64,000 nucleotides of DNA from Cupriavidus taiwanensis LMG 19424 (GCF_000069785.1 NC_010528.1:2108001-2172000), one strand, 5' to 3'; shown: positions 41,539 through 53,124, numbered from the stretch's first letter. Notes: generated from the sequence alone by a model not told the origin. Translations and numbers: made by a program.

Positions 41539-43590
41539 CTAGCCCTTGCGCAGGTAGGTCACCAGCTTGTCGATCACGGGCGCGTTGCGGGGCGTCAGCA
41601 GGCTGACCACGATCGCTACCGCGAAGCCGGCCGGGACACCGAAGGCGCCGGAGGCGATGGGGTCGACGCCGAACCAGCGGTTGCCGAAGATGCCGGTCAT
41701 GCGGGTGAAGAAGGGATAGTTGACGAAGATGTAGTACACCGCCACGCCGAGCCCGGCGACCATGCCGGCGAAGGCGCCGGCGGCGGTGGTGCGGCGCCAG
41801 AAGATGCCGAGGATCAGCACCGGGAAGAAGCTGGAGGCCGCCAGCGAGAAGGCGGCGCCGACCAGGAACAGGATATTGCCGGGGCGCAACGATGTGACGT
41901 ACGAGGCGAACAGCGCCACCGCCAGCAGCACGATCTTGGCGGTGGTGACGCGCCGCTGGTGGCTCGCCTGGCGGTCGACCATGTGATAGAAGACGTCGTG
42001 CGACAGCGCGTTGGCGATGGTCAGCAGCAACCCGTCCGCGGTCGACAGCGCGGCGGCCAGCGCGCCGGCGGCGATCAGCCCGGAGATGACGTATGGCAGG
42101 CCGGCAATTTCCGGGGCGGCCAGCACGATCATGTCGGGCTGCAGCAGGATTTCGGCCCATTGCACGATGCCGTCGCCGTTGACGTCGCGAATCCCGAACA
42201 CCGGTGGGTCGACCTTGCGCCATTGCACCACCCACTGCGGCAGGTCGGCATACGGGGTGCCGACCAGGTGCTCGAAGAACTCGTACTTCACCAGCGCGGC
42301 GAGCGTGGGTGCCGAGACATAGAGCAAGGCGATGCAGAACACGGCCCAGGCCACCGAATTGCGCGTTTCCCGGACCGAAGGCGTGGTGTAGAGCCGTGTC
42401 AGGATGTGCGGCAGGCTGGCGGTGCCCACCATCAGGCAGAACACCAGCAGGACGAAATTGAGCCGCTTGGTCTTGCGCTCCTGCTCGGATGCCGCGGGAT
42501 AGGGTTCGGTGGACGACATCGAATGGCGGCTGCGGGCCAGCGCCTCTTCGCGTTGCTGGTGCCATTGCTGCTGCGCGGCCGCGACATCGCGCGGAAACTC
42601 CAGCCGTTCGCGCTCGAGCGCCTTGATTTCGCGCAGCGGCGCGTTGCGCGTGCGCAGGTCCTGAAGGCGCGCATCGAGCGCGTCGCGCTCCTGCGCGAAG
42701 GACTCAGGCAAGCGCGCGATGCGCTCCTGCAGCAGGATGGCCTGCTGGCGGTAGTAGTCGCGCACCGCCTGCTCGGCCGGCTCGCGCTCCAGCTGCCGTT
42801 CACGCGCGTCCAGCTGCGTCAGCAGCGTGCCGTAGCTGAGTTGCGGCAGCGGTTCCTGGTGATGTTTCCACGCGATCATCGAGACCGTGACCAGGAACGC
42901 CACGATCATCATGATGTACTGCGCAACCTGCGTCCACGTGACCGCGCGCATGCCGCCCAGGAACGAGCAGACCAGGATGCCGGCCAGGCCGAAGAAGATG
43001 CCGACGGCAAATTCGACGCCGATGAAGCGCGTCACCACCAGTCCCACGCCCTGGATCTGCGCCACCAGGTAGACGAAGGAGCAAAGGGAGGCGGCCAGCA
43101 CCGCGAGCGCGCGCACCGGCAGGTTGCCGCCGGGCTTGCCGTTGCCGTAGCGCGCGGCGAGGAAGTCGGGGATGGTGTAGCCGCCGTACTTGCGCAGATA
43201 TGGCGCGAGCAGGAAGGCGACCAGGCAATAGCCGCCGGTCCACCCCATCACGTAGGCCAGCCCTTCGTAGCCAGAGGAAAACAGGATGCCGGCCAGGCCG
43301 ATGAACGATGCCGCGCTCATCCAGTCCGCCGCAATCGCCATGCCGTTGAACATGGCCGGCACGCGCCGCGACGCGACGTAGTACTCGTTGAGGTCCGAGG
43401 TGCGGCAGATCAGCCCGATGCAGGCATAGATCGCGATGGTGATGAACAGGAAGACGTAGCCCAGCCAGAGCGCGTCGGCATTGGAGCGTTCCAGCAAGCC
43501 CATCATGCCCACGAAGCCGAACAGCCCCAGGGTAAACAGGCCGTAGTAGAGCAGCAACCGCCGGCGAAAGCGCGCCTGGGCTTCGGGCAT
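41539..43590 (-). CDS. Sodium:solute symporter with coiled-coil and EF-hand inserts
   Basis: 683 residues, against about 550 for ActP. Inner-membrane SSS-family transporter with DWMSAASFIGLAGILFSSGYEG and ALSTADGLLLTIANALSHDV as family signatures. Between transmembrane regions, about residues 255-370, is a charged heptad-rich segment (ARERQLEREPAEQ, LQERIARLPESF, IKALERERLEFP). Near 475-490 the loop DVNGDGIVQWAE is a perfect EF-hand calcium loop. It resembles the VC_2705-type subfamily. It lies 108 nt downstream of acs on the same strand, so acetate or another short monocarboxylate is the likely substrate. Confidence 0.9.
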   Translation of the reverse strand: MPEAQARFRRRLLLYYGLFTLGLFGFVGMMGLLERSNADALWLGYVFLFITIAIYACIGLICRTSDLNEYYVASRRVPAMFNGMAIAADWMSAASFIGLAGILFSSGYEGLAYVMGWTGGYCLVAFLLAPYLRKYGGYTIPDFLAARYGNGKPGGNLPVRALAVLAASLCSFVYLVAQIQGVGLVVTRFIGVEFAVGIFFGLAGILVCSFLGGMRAVTWTQVAQYIMMIVAFLVTVSMIAWKHHQEPLPQLSYGTLLTQLDARERQLEREPAEQAVRDYYRQQAILLQERIARLPESFAQERDALDARLQDLRTRNAPLREIKALERERLEFPRDVAAAQQQWHQQREEALARSRHSMSSTEPYPAASEQERKTKRLNFVLLVFCLMVGTASLPHILTRLYTTPSVRETRNSVAWAVFCIALLYVSAPTLAALVKYEFFEHLVGTPYADLPQWVVQWRKVDPPVFGIRDVNGDGIVQWAEILLQPDMIVLAAPEIAGLPYVISGLIAAGALAAALSTADGLLLTIANALSHDVFYHMVDRQASHQRRVTTAKIVLLAVALFASYVTSLRPGNILFLVGAAFSLAASSFFPVLILGIFWRRTTAAGAFAGMVAGLGVAVYYIFVNYPFFTRMTGIFGNRWFGVDPIASGAFGVPAGFAVAIVVSLLTPRNAPVIDKLVTYLRKG

Positions 43591-43698
43591 GAGGGGACAG
43601 TCCGTGTCGGTGGGAGGCTATCGTAACAAACCCGCCGGCGCGCGGATGCGCGGCGGCGGGTTCAGGTTTGGGCTCCGGCTTGCCGGATCACCAGCGGA

Positions 43699-45681
<1,983 letters not shown>

Positions 45682-45782
45682 GGACTCGTCTCCTGATTTT
45701 GGACTGGCTTTGGCTGCCACGTTACGCCCGACGGCTTACTTAAACCTGACGATAAATCCCCGCGGCCGGCAGGCGCAGGCAC

Positions 45783-45796
45783 TGCAACGTGTTGCA
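45783..45796. promoter_or_regulatory. Palindrome upstream of acs, candidate operator
   Basis: A perfect TGCAAC-GT-GTTGCA palindrome about 100 nt upstream of the acs start, in the 308-nt divergent region between acs and the EamA gene. On the plus strand TATAAT at 45862-45867 is a probable -10 for the EamA gene. A TGCAA/TTGCA operator would suit a short-chain-fatty-acid regulator, but the factor is not identified. Confidence 0.45.
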
Positions 45797-45989
45797 ATGC
45801 AGCGGGACAAATCGGGGGGCGCGCCGCGAAAGTGCAGCCTTCTCCATTAGGCTAGCACAGCTATAATGCCGCGAGCCTGATACCTGAATGCGGCGGCGGC
45901 CATTGCCGCGCGTTGCCGCACCGACCAGCGCGGACACTTGCCCGTGCATCCCGCCGGCCGTCGACCGGAACATCCAAGGCAAGCTGCCC

Positions 45990-46940
45990 GTGCCCGCCAA
46001 CGCTCCTGTCTTCGCTCCCGTCTACGTGCTGTTCCTGATTGCCTCGATGGCGCTGGTCGGCAGCAACGTCGGACTCGGCAAGTCGATCATCGCGCATGTG
46101 CCGGTGCTGCTGTTCGCGCTGCTGCGCTTTGTCATCGCCATCGTCTGCCTGGCGCCCTGGTACCGGCCCGCGCGCATGCGCCGCGTCTCGCGCGGCGAAT
46201 GGCTGAACCTGTTCCTGCAGGCGTTCTTCGGCACCTTCCTGTTTACGCTGCTGATGCTCAACGGCGTGCGGCTGACCAGCGCCATGGCCGCGGGCGTGAT
46301 CACCAGCACTATCCCGGCCACCGTGGCGCTGCTGTCGTGGCTGCTGCTGCGCGAACGGCTGTCGCGGCGCACGGTGGTGTCGGTGCTGCTGGCAGTGGCC
46401 GGGATCGCGGTGCTCAACATCGCGCGCGGCGATTCCCACGGCGCCGGCGCAGGCAGCCAGGCCTGGCTGGGCAACCTGATGATCATGGGCGCGGTAGTGT
46501 GCGAGTCGATCTACGTGATCCTGTCGCGCCGGCTCACGCAGACGCTGGCAGCGATCGAGATCTGCGCCTACACGCACCTGATCGGCGGACTGCTGATGCT
46601 GCCGCTGGGACTGGTCCCGCTGCTGAACTTCGACGCCGCCGCGGTGCCGGGGCAGACCTGGCTGATGGTGCTGTGGTATGCGCTGTCGGCCAGCGTGTTC
46701 TCGTTCTGGCTGTGGATGAAGGGCATCCGCCATGTGCCGGCGCAGCTGGCCGGGGTCTTCACCTCGGTGCTGCCGGTGGCCGCGGCCACCTACGGCATCG
46801 TCTTCCTGGGCGAACAGCCGGGCTGGCCGCACGGCGTGGCGCTGGCCTGCGTGCTGGCGGGGATCGTGCTGGCCAGCTGGCCGGGGCAGATCACGCGCCG
46901 CGCGTGGCGCGCCAAGGCCGAGCCGGGGGCGCGGGCCTGA
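45990..46940 (+). CDS. EamA/DMT-family transporter
   Basis: About 316 residues, ten predicted transmembrane helices in two EamA halves (first half [20 protein letters not shown], second half [20 protein letters not shown]). Inner-membrane metabolite exporter or importer; substrate unknown. GTG 45990 is chosen because it directly precedes the first helix; ATG 45888 would add 34 Pro/Cys-rich residues. It is divergent from acs. Confidence 0.82.
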   Translation: MPANAPVFAPVYVLFLIASMALVGSNVGLGKSIIAHVPVLLFALLRFVIAIVCLAPWYRPARMRRVSRGEWLNLFLQAFFGTFLFTLLMLNGVRLTSAMAAGVITSTIPATVALLSWLLLRERLSRRTVVSVLLAVAGIAVLNIARGDSHGAGAGSQAWLGNLMIMGAVVCESIYVILSRRLTQTLAAIEICAYTHLIGGLLMLPLGLVPLLNFDAAAVPGQTWLMVLWYALSASVFSFWLWMKGIRHVPAQLAGVFTSVLPVAAATYGIVFLGEQPGWPHGVALACVLAGIVLASWPGQITRRAWRAKAEPGARA

Positions 46941-47038
46941 GCGACCTGGCGTTACGGCGGTTACCGCTGGTAACACAGCGGTGCCATGGCTGCTTGGTAC
47001 AATCCACGCCGATTTTCAACTCGCCGACCCGCCCCGCC

Positions 47039-47587
47039 ATGGCTTCCAACCCGATTCCCGAGCAGCAGCCCCAGACCCTGCGGCCGATCCCGAGCATCAT
47101 CTTTGCGTCGCGCTGGCTGCAACTGCCGCTGTACCTGGGCCTGATAGTCGCCCAGGGTGTCTACGTCTACCACTTCCTGATCGAGGTCTGGCACCTGCTC
47201 GCGCATGTGACCGAGTTCGACGAGAACAAGATCATGCTGGTGGTGCTGGGTCTGATCGACGTGGTGATGATCTCCAACCTGCTGATCATGGTGATCGTCG
47301 GCGGCTACGAGACCTTCGTCTCGCGGCTTGGCATCGACAACCATCCCGACGAGCCCGAATGGCTCGACCATGTCAACGCAGGCGTGCTGAAGGTCAAGCT
47401 GTCGATGGCATTGATCGGGATTTCTTCGATCCACCTGCTCAAGACCTTTATCGACGCCGAGCAGCGCACCACCCACACCATCATGTGGCAGGTGGCGATC
47501 CACCTGGCGTTTCTGCTGTCGGCCGTGGCAATGGCATGGGTCGACCGCATGGTGACCCACCCCGCCGGCGCCCCCGCCAAGCATTGA
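47039..47587 (+). CDS. YqhA/UPF0114-family membrane protein
   Basis: 182 residues with about four transmembrane helices (about 27-48, 66-88, 118-135, 149-167). TIGR00645/YqhA features are [37 protein letters not shown] and [20 protein letters not shown]. Function unknown. Followed by a strong terminator. Confidence 0.9.
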   Translation: MASNPIPEQQPQTLRPIPSIIFASRWLQLPLYLGLIVAQGVYVYHFLIEVWHLLAHVTEFDENKIMLVVLGLIDVVMISNLLIMVIVGGYETFVSRLGIDNHPDEPEWLDHVNAGVLKVKLSMALIGISSIHLLKTFIDAEQRTTHTIMWQVAIHLAFLLSAVAMAWVDRMVTHPAGAPAKH

Positions 47588-47624
47588 CAGCGGCTTGCAT
47601 GGCCAACCCGCCTGCTTCGATCTG

Positions 47625-47649
47625 ACCGCGGCCATGTGCCGCGGTTTTT
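47625..47649 (+). terminator. Rho-independent terminator
   Basis: ACCGCGGC, loop CATGT, GCCGCGGT followed by TTTTGCTTTT, 38 nt after the YqhA-like gene. Confidence 0.88.
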
Positions 47650-47787
47650 GCTTTTAGTCCGGCGCAGTCGCTGACAGCGGCGTTTGCCGCACATTAACGG
47701 CTGTGGACGGCTGTATGCAGCCGGGCAGAGCGCCGCCGCTCAGTGTATGATTTCGGGCTGTGTTTCACCGCTGCCCACCCCCACAAA

Positions 47788-49311
47788 ATGACCGTCATCA
47801 AGCAAGAAGACCTCATCCAGAGCGTCGCCGACTCCCTGCAGTACATCAGCTACTACCATCCGATGGACTACATCACCAGCCTGGGCCGCGCCTATGAGCT
47901 GGAGCAGAGCCCGGCGGCCAAGGACGCGATCGCGCAGATCCTGACCAACAGCCGCATGTGCGCGGAAGGCAAGCGCCCGATCTGCCAGGACACCGGCATC
48001 GTCACGGTCTTCGTCAAGGTGGGCATGGACGTGCGCTGGGACGGCGCCACCATGGGCCTGACCGACATGATCAACGAGGGTGTGCGCCGCGGCTACACGC
48101 ACCCCGACAACGTGCTGCGCGCCTCGATCGTCAGCCCGCCCGAAGGCGGCCGCAAGAACACCAAGGACAACACCCCGGCCGTGATCCACTATGAAGTGGT
48201 GCCGGGCAACACCGTCGACATCCAGGTCGCGGCCAAGGGCGGCGGCTCGGAGAACAAGTCCAAGTTCGTGATGCTGAACCCGTCGGACTCGATCGTCGAC
48301 TGGGTGCTGAAGACCGTGCCGACCATGGGCGCCGGCTGGTGCCCGCCGGGCATGCTGGGCATCGGCATCGGCGGCACCGCCGAGAAGGCGATGGTGATGG
48401 CCAAGGAATCGCTGATGGAATCCATCGACATCCAGGACATCATCGCCCGCGGCCCGAAGGGCTGGGTCGAGGAACTGCGCGTCGAGCTGTACGAGAAGGT
48501 CAACGCGCTCGGAATCGGCGCCCAGGGCCTGGGCGGCCTGGCCACCGTGCTGGACGTCAAGATCATGGCCTGCCCGACGCACGCCGCGTCCAAGCCGGTC
48601 GCGATGATCCCGAACTGCGCCGCCACCCGCCACGTGCATTTCACGCTGGACGGCAGCGGCCCGGCCAAGCTGGAGGCGCCGGACCTGTCGCAATGGCCGA
48701 AGGTCGAGTGGGCGCCGAACACCGAGACCTCCAAGCGCGTCGACCTGGACACGCTGACGCCGGAAGAAGTCGCCTCGTGGAAGCCGGGCCAGACCCTGCT
48801 GCTCAACGGCAAGATGCTGACCGGCCGCGACGCCGCGCACAAGCGCATCGCCGACATGCTGGCCAAGGGCGAGAAGCTGCCGGTGGACTTCAAGAACCGC
48901 GTGATCTACTACGTCGGCCCGGTCGATCCGGTGCGCGACGAAGCCGTCGGCCCCGCCGGCCCCACCACCGCCACCCGCATGGACAAGTTCACCGAGATGA
49001 TGCTGGCCGAGACCGGCCTGATCTCGATGATCGGCAAGGCCGAGCGCGGCCCGGTGGCCATCGAGGCCATCAAGAAGCACAAGTCGGCCTACCTGATGGC
49101 CGTGGGCGGCGCCGCCTACCTCGTGGCCAAGGCGATCAAGCAAGCCAGGGTGGTCGGCTTCGAAGACCTCGGCATGGAAGCGATCTACGAGTTCGAGGTC
49201 AAGGACATGCCGGTGACGGTGGCCGTGGACAGCGAAGGCACCTCGGTGCACAAGACCGGCCCGGCGGAATGGCAGGCCAAGATCGGCAAGATTCCGGTCG
49301 CCGCGCTGTAA
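47788..49311 (+). CDS. fumA: Class I fumarate hydratase
   Basis: 507 residues, iron-sulfur-dependent fumarase of the TCA cycle. Cluster cysteines appear in GKRPICQDTG, KIMACPTHAASK and MIPNCAATRHVHF; the C-terminal beta domain holds GPTTATRMD. The start MTVIKQEDLIQSVAD at 47788 matches the family; the frame opens earlier (47743) over TATGAT, a likely -10. A composite palindromic repeat and then murI follow. Confidence 0.96.
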   Translation: MTVIKQEDLIQSVADSLQYISYYHPMDYITSLGRAYELEQSPAAKDAIAQILTNSRMCAEGKRPICQDTGIVTVFVKVGMDVRWDGATMGLTDMINEGVRRGYTHPDNVLRASIVSPPEGGRKNTKDNTPAVIHYEVVPGNTVDIQVAAKGGGSENKSKFVMLNPSDSIVDWVLKTVPTMGAGWCPPGMLGIGIGGTAEKAMVMAKESLMESIDIQDIIARGPKGWVEELRVELYEKVNALGIGAQGLGGLATVLDVKIMACPTHAASKPVAMIPNCAATRHVHFTLDGSGPAKLEAPDLSQWPKVEWAPNTETSKRVDLDTLTPEEVASWKPGQTLLLNGKMLTGRDAAHKRIADMLAKGEKLPVDFKNRVIYYVGPVDPVRDEAVGPAGPTTATRMDKFTEMMLAETGLISMIGKAERGPVAIEAIKKHKSAYLMAVGGAAYLVAKAIKQARVVGFEDLGMEAIYEFEVKDMPVTVAVDSEGTSVHKTGPAEWQAKIGKIPVAAL

Positions 49312-49342
49312 TTCACCGCTTTAACCGACCGCAAGCAGTACT

Positions 49343-49463
49343 CCCCTCTCCCGCTTGCGGGAGAGGGGTTGGGGGAGAGGGCCGGCGCAGGCAGAGGCGA
49401 CGGCCTTGACTTCGTCGAGGCTCCCGCCCTCTCCCCCGGCCCCTCTCCCGCCTAGCGGGAGAG
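49343..49463. repeat. Composite palindromic intergenic repeat (two cores in opposed arrangement)
   Basis: Core 3 CCCCTCTCCCGC-TT-GCGGGAGAGGGG (49343-49368) and core 4 CTCTCCCGC-CTA-GCGGGAGAG (49443-49463) flank a middle piece bounded by GGGGGAGAGGGC (49371-49382) and its reverse complement (49426-49437). The whole 121-bp unit can fold into one long cruciform. Same family as the copies at 19541 and 26807. Confidence 0.85.
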
Positions 49464-49491
49464 CGGAGCAAACCCTCCTATCCTCCACCCC

Positions 49492-50301
49492 GTGAACCTC
49501 GCACCCATCGGCGTCTTCGATTCCGGCCTCGGCGGCCTGTCGGTGCTGCGCGAGATCCGCGCCCTGCTGCCGCACGAGCCGCTGCTGTACCTGGCCGACT
49601 CGAAGTACGCGCCCTACGGCGAAAAACCTGAGCACTTCGTCGAAGCCCGCACGCTGCAGGCCTGCGAGTGGATGATCGGCCAGGGCTGCAAGGCGCTGGT
49701 GATCGCCTGCAATACCGCCACCGGCCATGCCGTGGCGTTGCTGCGTGAGCGCCTGCCGGTGCCGATCATCGGGGTCGAACCCGGCCTGAAGCCCGCCGCC
49801 GCGGCCAGCATCAGCAAGGTGGTGGGCGTGCTGGCGACCGCCAATACGCTCAAGAGTGCGAAATTCGCGCGGCTGCTGGCATCGCTGGACGGCGAAAGCC
49901 GCTTCCTGTGCCAGGCGGGGCTGGGACTGGTGACGCTGGTCGAACAAGGCCAGCTCGACGGACCCGCCGTGCGCGAGCGCCTGGAGGCCTATCTCAAGCC
50001 GATGCTCGACGCCGGCGCCGATACCCTGGTGCTGGGCTGCACCCACTACCCTTTCCTGGAAGGCGCGATCCGCGCCATCGCCGGCGATCGGCTGGCGCTG
50101 GTCGATACCGGCATTGCGGTCGCGCGCCAGCTGGCGCGCAAGCTCGACGAGCATGCGCTGGCCGCGCTGCCCGGTGCCGCGGGGCATGATCGCTTTCTCT
50201 CGACCAAGGACGCCGCGCACCTGCGCGCGATGGTGGCCGCGCTGCTGCAGCGGCAAGCCGATGCGGAGACCGTGGTGATCGAGCCGGCGCCGGCGTTCTG
50301 A
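49492..50301 (+). CDS. murI: Glutamate racemase
   Basis: 269 residues, makes D-glutamate for peptidoglycan. The two catalytic cysteines are in VIACNTATG and VLGCTHYPFL; the N-terminal GVFDSGLGGLSVLREI loop is typical. Start GTG 49492; no ATG is available and no strong ribosome site is seen. It directly follows the composite repeat, so the promoter must be short or it reads through from fumA. Confidence 0.95.
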   Translation: MNLAPIGVFDSGLGGLSVLREIRALLPHEPLLYLADSKYAPYGEKPEHFVEARTLQACEWMIGQGCKALVIACNTATGHAVALLRERLPVPIIGVEPGLKPAAAASISKVVGVLATANTLKSAKFARLLASLDGESRFLCQAGLGLVTLVEQGQLDGPAVRERLEAYLKPMLDAGADTLVLGCTHYPFLEGAIRAIAGDRLALVDTGIAVARQLARKLDEHALAALPGAAGHDRFLSTKDAAHLRAMVAALLQRQADAETVVIEPAPAF

Positions 50302-50326
50302 CCGGCGCCCTCGGTCACCCCTTCGG

Positions 50327-52639
50327 TCAGCGCAGGAAGCCCAGCGGCCGGTGCTCGCGCACCTCGGGCTTGATCGCGTGTTCCTGCCGCAACTGGGCCA
50401 GGAATTCATCCGGCGTCAACGCCTCGCCCAACAGCACGCACTGCCGCTTGACCGTGGCAAAGTCGCCGGGCGTCAGGCAATCCATCGCATCCAGGTCAGC
50501 GCGCATGGCGTCGGTCAGGCCGGCGGGATCGCCGTCGAGCGCCTCGTCGACGAACATCGCCACGCGTTGCGCCGGCTTGAGCGCGAGGAAACGGATCTTG
50601 AACGAGAAGCGGCGCAGCGCGGCCTCGTCGATGCGGTCGAACAGGTTGGTGGTGCAGATAAAGATGCCGTTGAAGCGCTCCATCCCCTGCAGCATCTCGT
50701 TGACCTCGGAGATCTCGTAATTGCGCACCGCCTGCTGACGGCTCTGCATAAAGCTGTCGGCCTCGTCCAGCAGCAGCACCGCGCCGTCCTCTTCGGCGCG
50801 CGCGAACATCGCGGCGATCTGCTGCTCGGTCTCGCCCACATACTTGCTCATCAGGTCGGACGCGCGCCGGATCATCAGCGGCAGGTCCAGCTCGGCAGCG
50901 ATGTGCTCGGCCAGCGCGGTTTTCCCGGTGCCGGGCGGGCCATAGAAGCACAGCGTGCCGCGCTGGCGCACGCGCAGCGCGTCGACAATCTTGACCACGT
51001 CGTAGCGGGTCTCTAGGTGCAGGTTCTCCAGCCGGTAGTGCGTGACCACCGGGCGCGCCTCGGCCTCGGGGCGCAGGCCCATGGCGCGGTCGGCATGTTC
51101 GAGCTGGCGCAGGATCAGCGCCTCCACCGGTTCTTTCACCGGGTCTTCCAGATTCGGCCGCGCCAGTTCGACAAAGCGCGCCGCCGACTGCACCTGCGCC
51201 GGCGTCAGCGTCTTGCGCCCGGCCAGCCCGGTGATAAAGGCATCGCTGACATCCAGCCCGCCCAGGTGCTTGCGGATGATGTTCTCGCGCACCAGCGGCG
51301 GCGGGATCTTCAGTTCGAGGTGGAACTGGAAGCGGCGCAGGTAGGCCGGGTCGATCTGCCGGATCGAATTGGAAATCCAGATCACCGGCACCGGGTTCTG
51401 CTCCAGCGTCTGGTTGACCCAGGCCTTGCCGTTGACCGAGGCGCGCGTGTCCTCCTGGCCGAACAGGCTCATCAGCTCGCGCGCGCTGCCCGGAAAGACG
51501 TCTTCGACTTCATCGAACAGCAGCGCGGTATGGGCGCGCCCGCGCAGGAACGCCTGCGACACCTGCAGCGAGCGGTAGCGGTCCTTGCCCGACAGGCTGT
51601 TGCCGTCGCGATCCAGACAATCGACCTCATACAGTTCGCAGCCGGCCTCGCGCGCCAGCAGCCGCGCGAATTCCGTCTTGCCGGTGCCGGGCGGGCCGTA
51701 GATCAGCACATTGACGCCGCTGGCGTGCTGGCGCGTGGCATTGGCCAGCAGCGCGCGCAGGTAGCGCGCGTCGGTCTCAACATGCGGATAGTCGGCGGTG
51801 GTCAGCGTCGGCGGCGCGGCCGGTCGCGTGAAGACCGCCATCATCTCGGCCTCGTTGGCGTAGTTGCCGAGCAGCACGTGCAGCAGCCGGTCCGACAGCC
51901 GCATCAGGTCGCCCAGGTCGGTCACGCTGTTTTCCGGCAGCGGCTGCTCGATCAGGTTCAGCGTCTCCAGCCGCGAGCCGGGCCGCAGCGACGCCGCCAC
52001 GTCGGCCGCGCCGGCGCCGGTCAGGCCGGCCAGGATCTGGAAGGCCTCCTGGCTGTGCGCCACCTTGCAGTCGACCATCACCGCGCGCAGGTCGCGCTTG
52101 TACTTGGCCAGCGCCGCGTACAGCAGCAGCTTGCGCTCGTGGTCGGGCAGGTCCAGCACGTGGCTGAGCATGTCGATATTGCGCACCAGCAGCACGCGCT
52201 CGCCTTCGAGCCGCTGCGCGATCGCCGCCGCCGACGCGTCGAACACGGCGAACATGTCCTTGGCGTGGTGCTTGACGTACTCGTCGAGGTAGTAGAACAG
52301 CGCGCTTTCGTCGAAGGCGCTGTTCCACTGGCCGTGGCGGTCGAGGAATTCCTCCGGCGTCAGGCGCGCCGCGCCCTTCCAGGCGGGCATGTCGGCGCAG
52401 CGCGCGGCCAGGAAGCGCTGCACGCGCAGCACCACGCCGTAGGGCCACACCATCTCTTGCGCGCTGACGGTCAGGACATCGTTGATATTGCTGCGCAGGT
52501 TGAAGCGCGGCCCGAGCGCGCAGACCACGCGCAACGCAAACTGCGCGCACATCCAGTCCAGCGCCGAGCTGGACGATGCGCCAGGCATGGAGCGCAGCAG
52601 CGTCGATCGGTCTTCTTCAGGAAAACGTGTGAAGTCCAT
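50327..52639 (-). CDS. Tandem AAA+ ATPase of unknown function
   Basis: 770 residues. The N-terminal ~310 residues are helical and not recognised. AAA domain 1 (about 315-480) has Walker A GPPGTGKTEFAR, Walker B LLFDEVEDVFPG, sensor WISNSIRQ and arginine finger YLRRFQFHLE. AAA domain 2 (about 565-720) has GPPGTGKTALAEH, VLLLDEADSFM, CTTNLFDRID and ALRRFSFKIRF. Both sites look active. Chaperone/unfoldase-like architecture without protease domain. It stands alone, convergent with murI. ATG 52639 is chosen; the upstream frame is Arg/Pro-rich. Confidence 0.85.
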   Translation of the reverse strand: MDFTRFPEEDRSTLLRSMPGASSSSALDWMCAQFALRVVCALGPRFNLRSNINDVLTVSAQEMVWPYGVVLRVQRFLAARCADMPAWKGAARLTPEEFLDRHGQWNSAFDESALFYYLDEYVKHHAKDMFAVFDASAAAIAQRLEGERVLLVRNIDMLSHVLDLPDHERKLLLYAALAKYKRDLRAVMVDCKVAHSQEAFQILAGLTGAGAADVAASLRPGSRLETLNLIEQPLPENSVTDLGDLMRLSDRLLHVLLGNYANEAEMMAVFTRPAAPPTLTTADYPHVETDARYLRALLANATRQHASGVNVLIYGPPGTGKTEFARLLAREAGCELYEVDCLDRDGNSLSGKDRYRSLQVSQAFLRGRAHTALLFDEVEDVFPGSARELMSLFGQEDTRASVNGKAWVNQTLEQNPVPVIWISNSIRQIDPAYLRRFQFHLELKIPPPLVRENIIRKHLGGLDVSDAFITGLAGRKTLTPAQVQSAARFVELARPNLEDPVKEPVEALILRQLEHADRAMGLRPEAEARPVVTHYRLENLHLETRYDVVKIVDALRVRQRGTLCFYGPPGTGKTALAEHIAAELDLPLMIRRASDLMSKYVGETEQQIAAMFARAEEDGAVLLLDEADSFMQSRQQAVRNYEISEVNEMLQGMERFNGIFICTTNLFDRIDEAALRRFSFKIRFLALKPAQRVAMFVDEALDGDPAGLTDAMRADLDAMDCLTPGDFATVKRQCVLLGEALTPDEFLAQLRQEHAIKPEVREHRPLGFLR

Positions 52640-52915
52640 GGACGGGTCCCCGAGCGCGCGATGCGCAATGGCGGGCCGCGACCGGCGCACGCCACGTCTG
52701 CAGTGTCTTTCTATGCTAGCGCGCTTTCCCGCCGTGCGGGCGCACCCGTGCGCTTCCGGCGCCCGCCATGGTGGCCTGGGGCACCGTAGCGCGGCACCGT
52801 GCGACGGCGTGCCAGCGCGCATGATTCAACCGTATTGCCCCTCCCGGTTTGCTGCCAGGACTTGCCGGTATAACGCGAGAGGGCAGAAAATTCCAGCTGC
52901 GGCGCACAAATCACA

Positions 52916-52934
52916 ACAAATAAGAATCATTATC
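52916..52934 (+). promoter_or_regulatory. Fur box upstream of tonB operon
   Basis: 14 of 19 positions match the GATAATGATAATCATTATC consensus, with the 3' half AATCATTATC perfect. A TATACT (52938-52943) follows as probable -10, so Fur would block initiation. The rest of 52640-53007 shows no gene. Confidence 0.75.
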
Positions 52935-53007
52935 GTTTATACTCGGCAGCTGACACGCTACCCCAGAGTGGCGCTCCCACGGCAACCCAGTTGAAGGAGC
53001 GTTTATC

Positions 53008-53073
53008 ATGGAATTGCTGCTTAGCCTGCTGGTCGGTTGCGGCATCTCGCTGATCCTGTTCTACCGCAAGTGA
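53008..53073 (+). CDS. 21-residue membrane peptide upstream of tonB
   Basis: Short ORF encoding MELLLSLLVGCGISLILFYR plus Lys: one hydrophobic helix with a basic end. AAGGAG lies 8 nt before the ATG, a better ribosome site than most genes here. It sits between the Fur box and tonB (51 nt before it), so it would be translated from the iron-regulated transcript. A leader peptide or small membrane subunit is possible; no family recognised. Confidence 0.6.
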   Translation: MELLLSLLVGCGISLILFYRK

Positions 53074-53124
53074 CGGCGCACGGCCGCCAAGGTGTCGCCG
53101 CCGGCAGACTTTTGTTGTTGACAC

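Noticed and set aside
41354..42565. Minus-strand frame of about 400 codons overlapping the symporter gene and tRNA-Ser
   Set aside because: Same strand but another frame than the symporter, Arg/Pro/Ala-rich, and runs across a tRNA gene.
49343..49463. CRISPR-like array of CTCTCCCGC repeats
   Set aside because: Repeats are palindromic, not evenly spaced, and have no unique spacers or cas genes.
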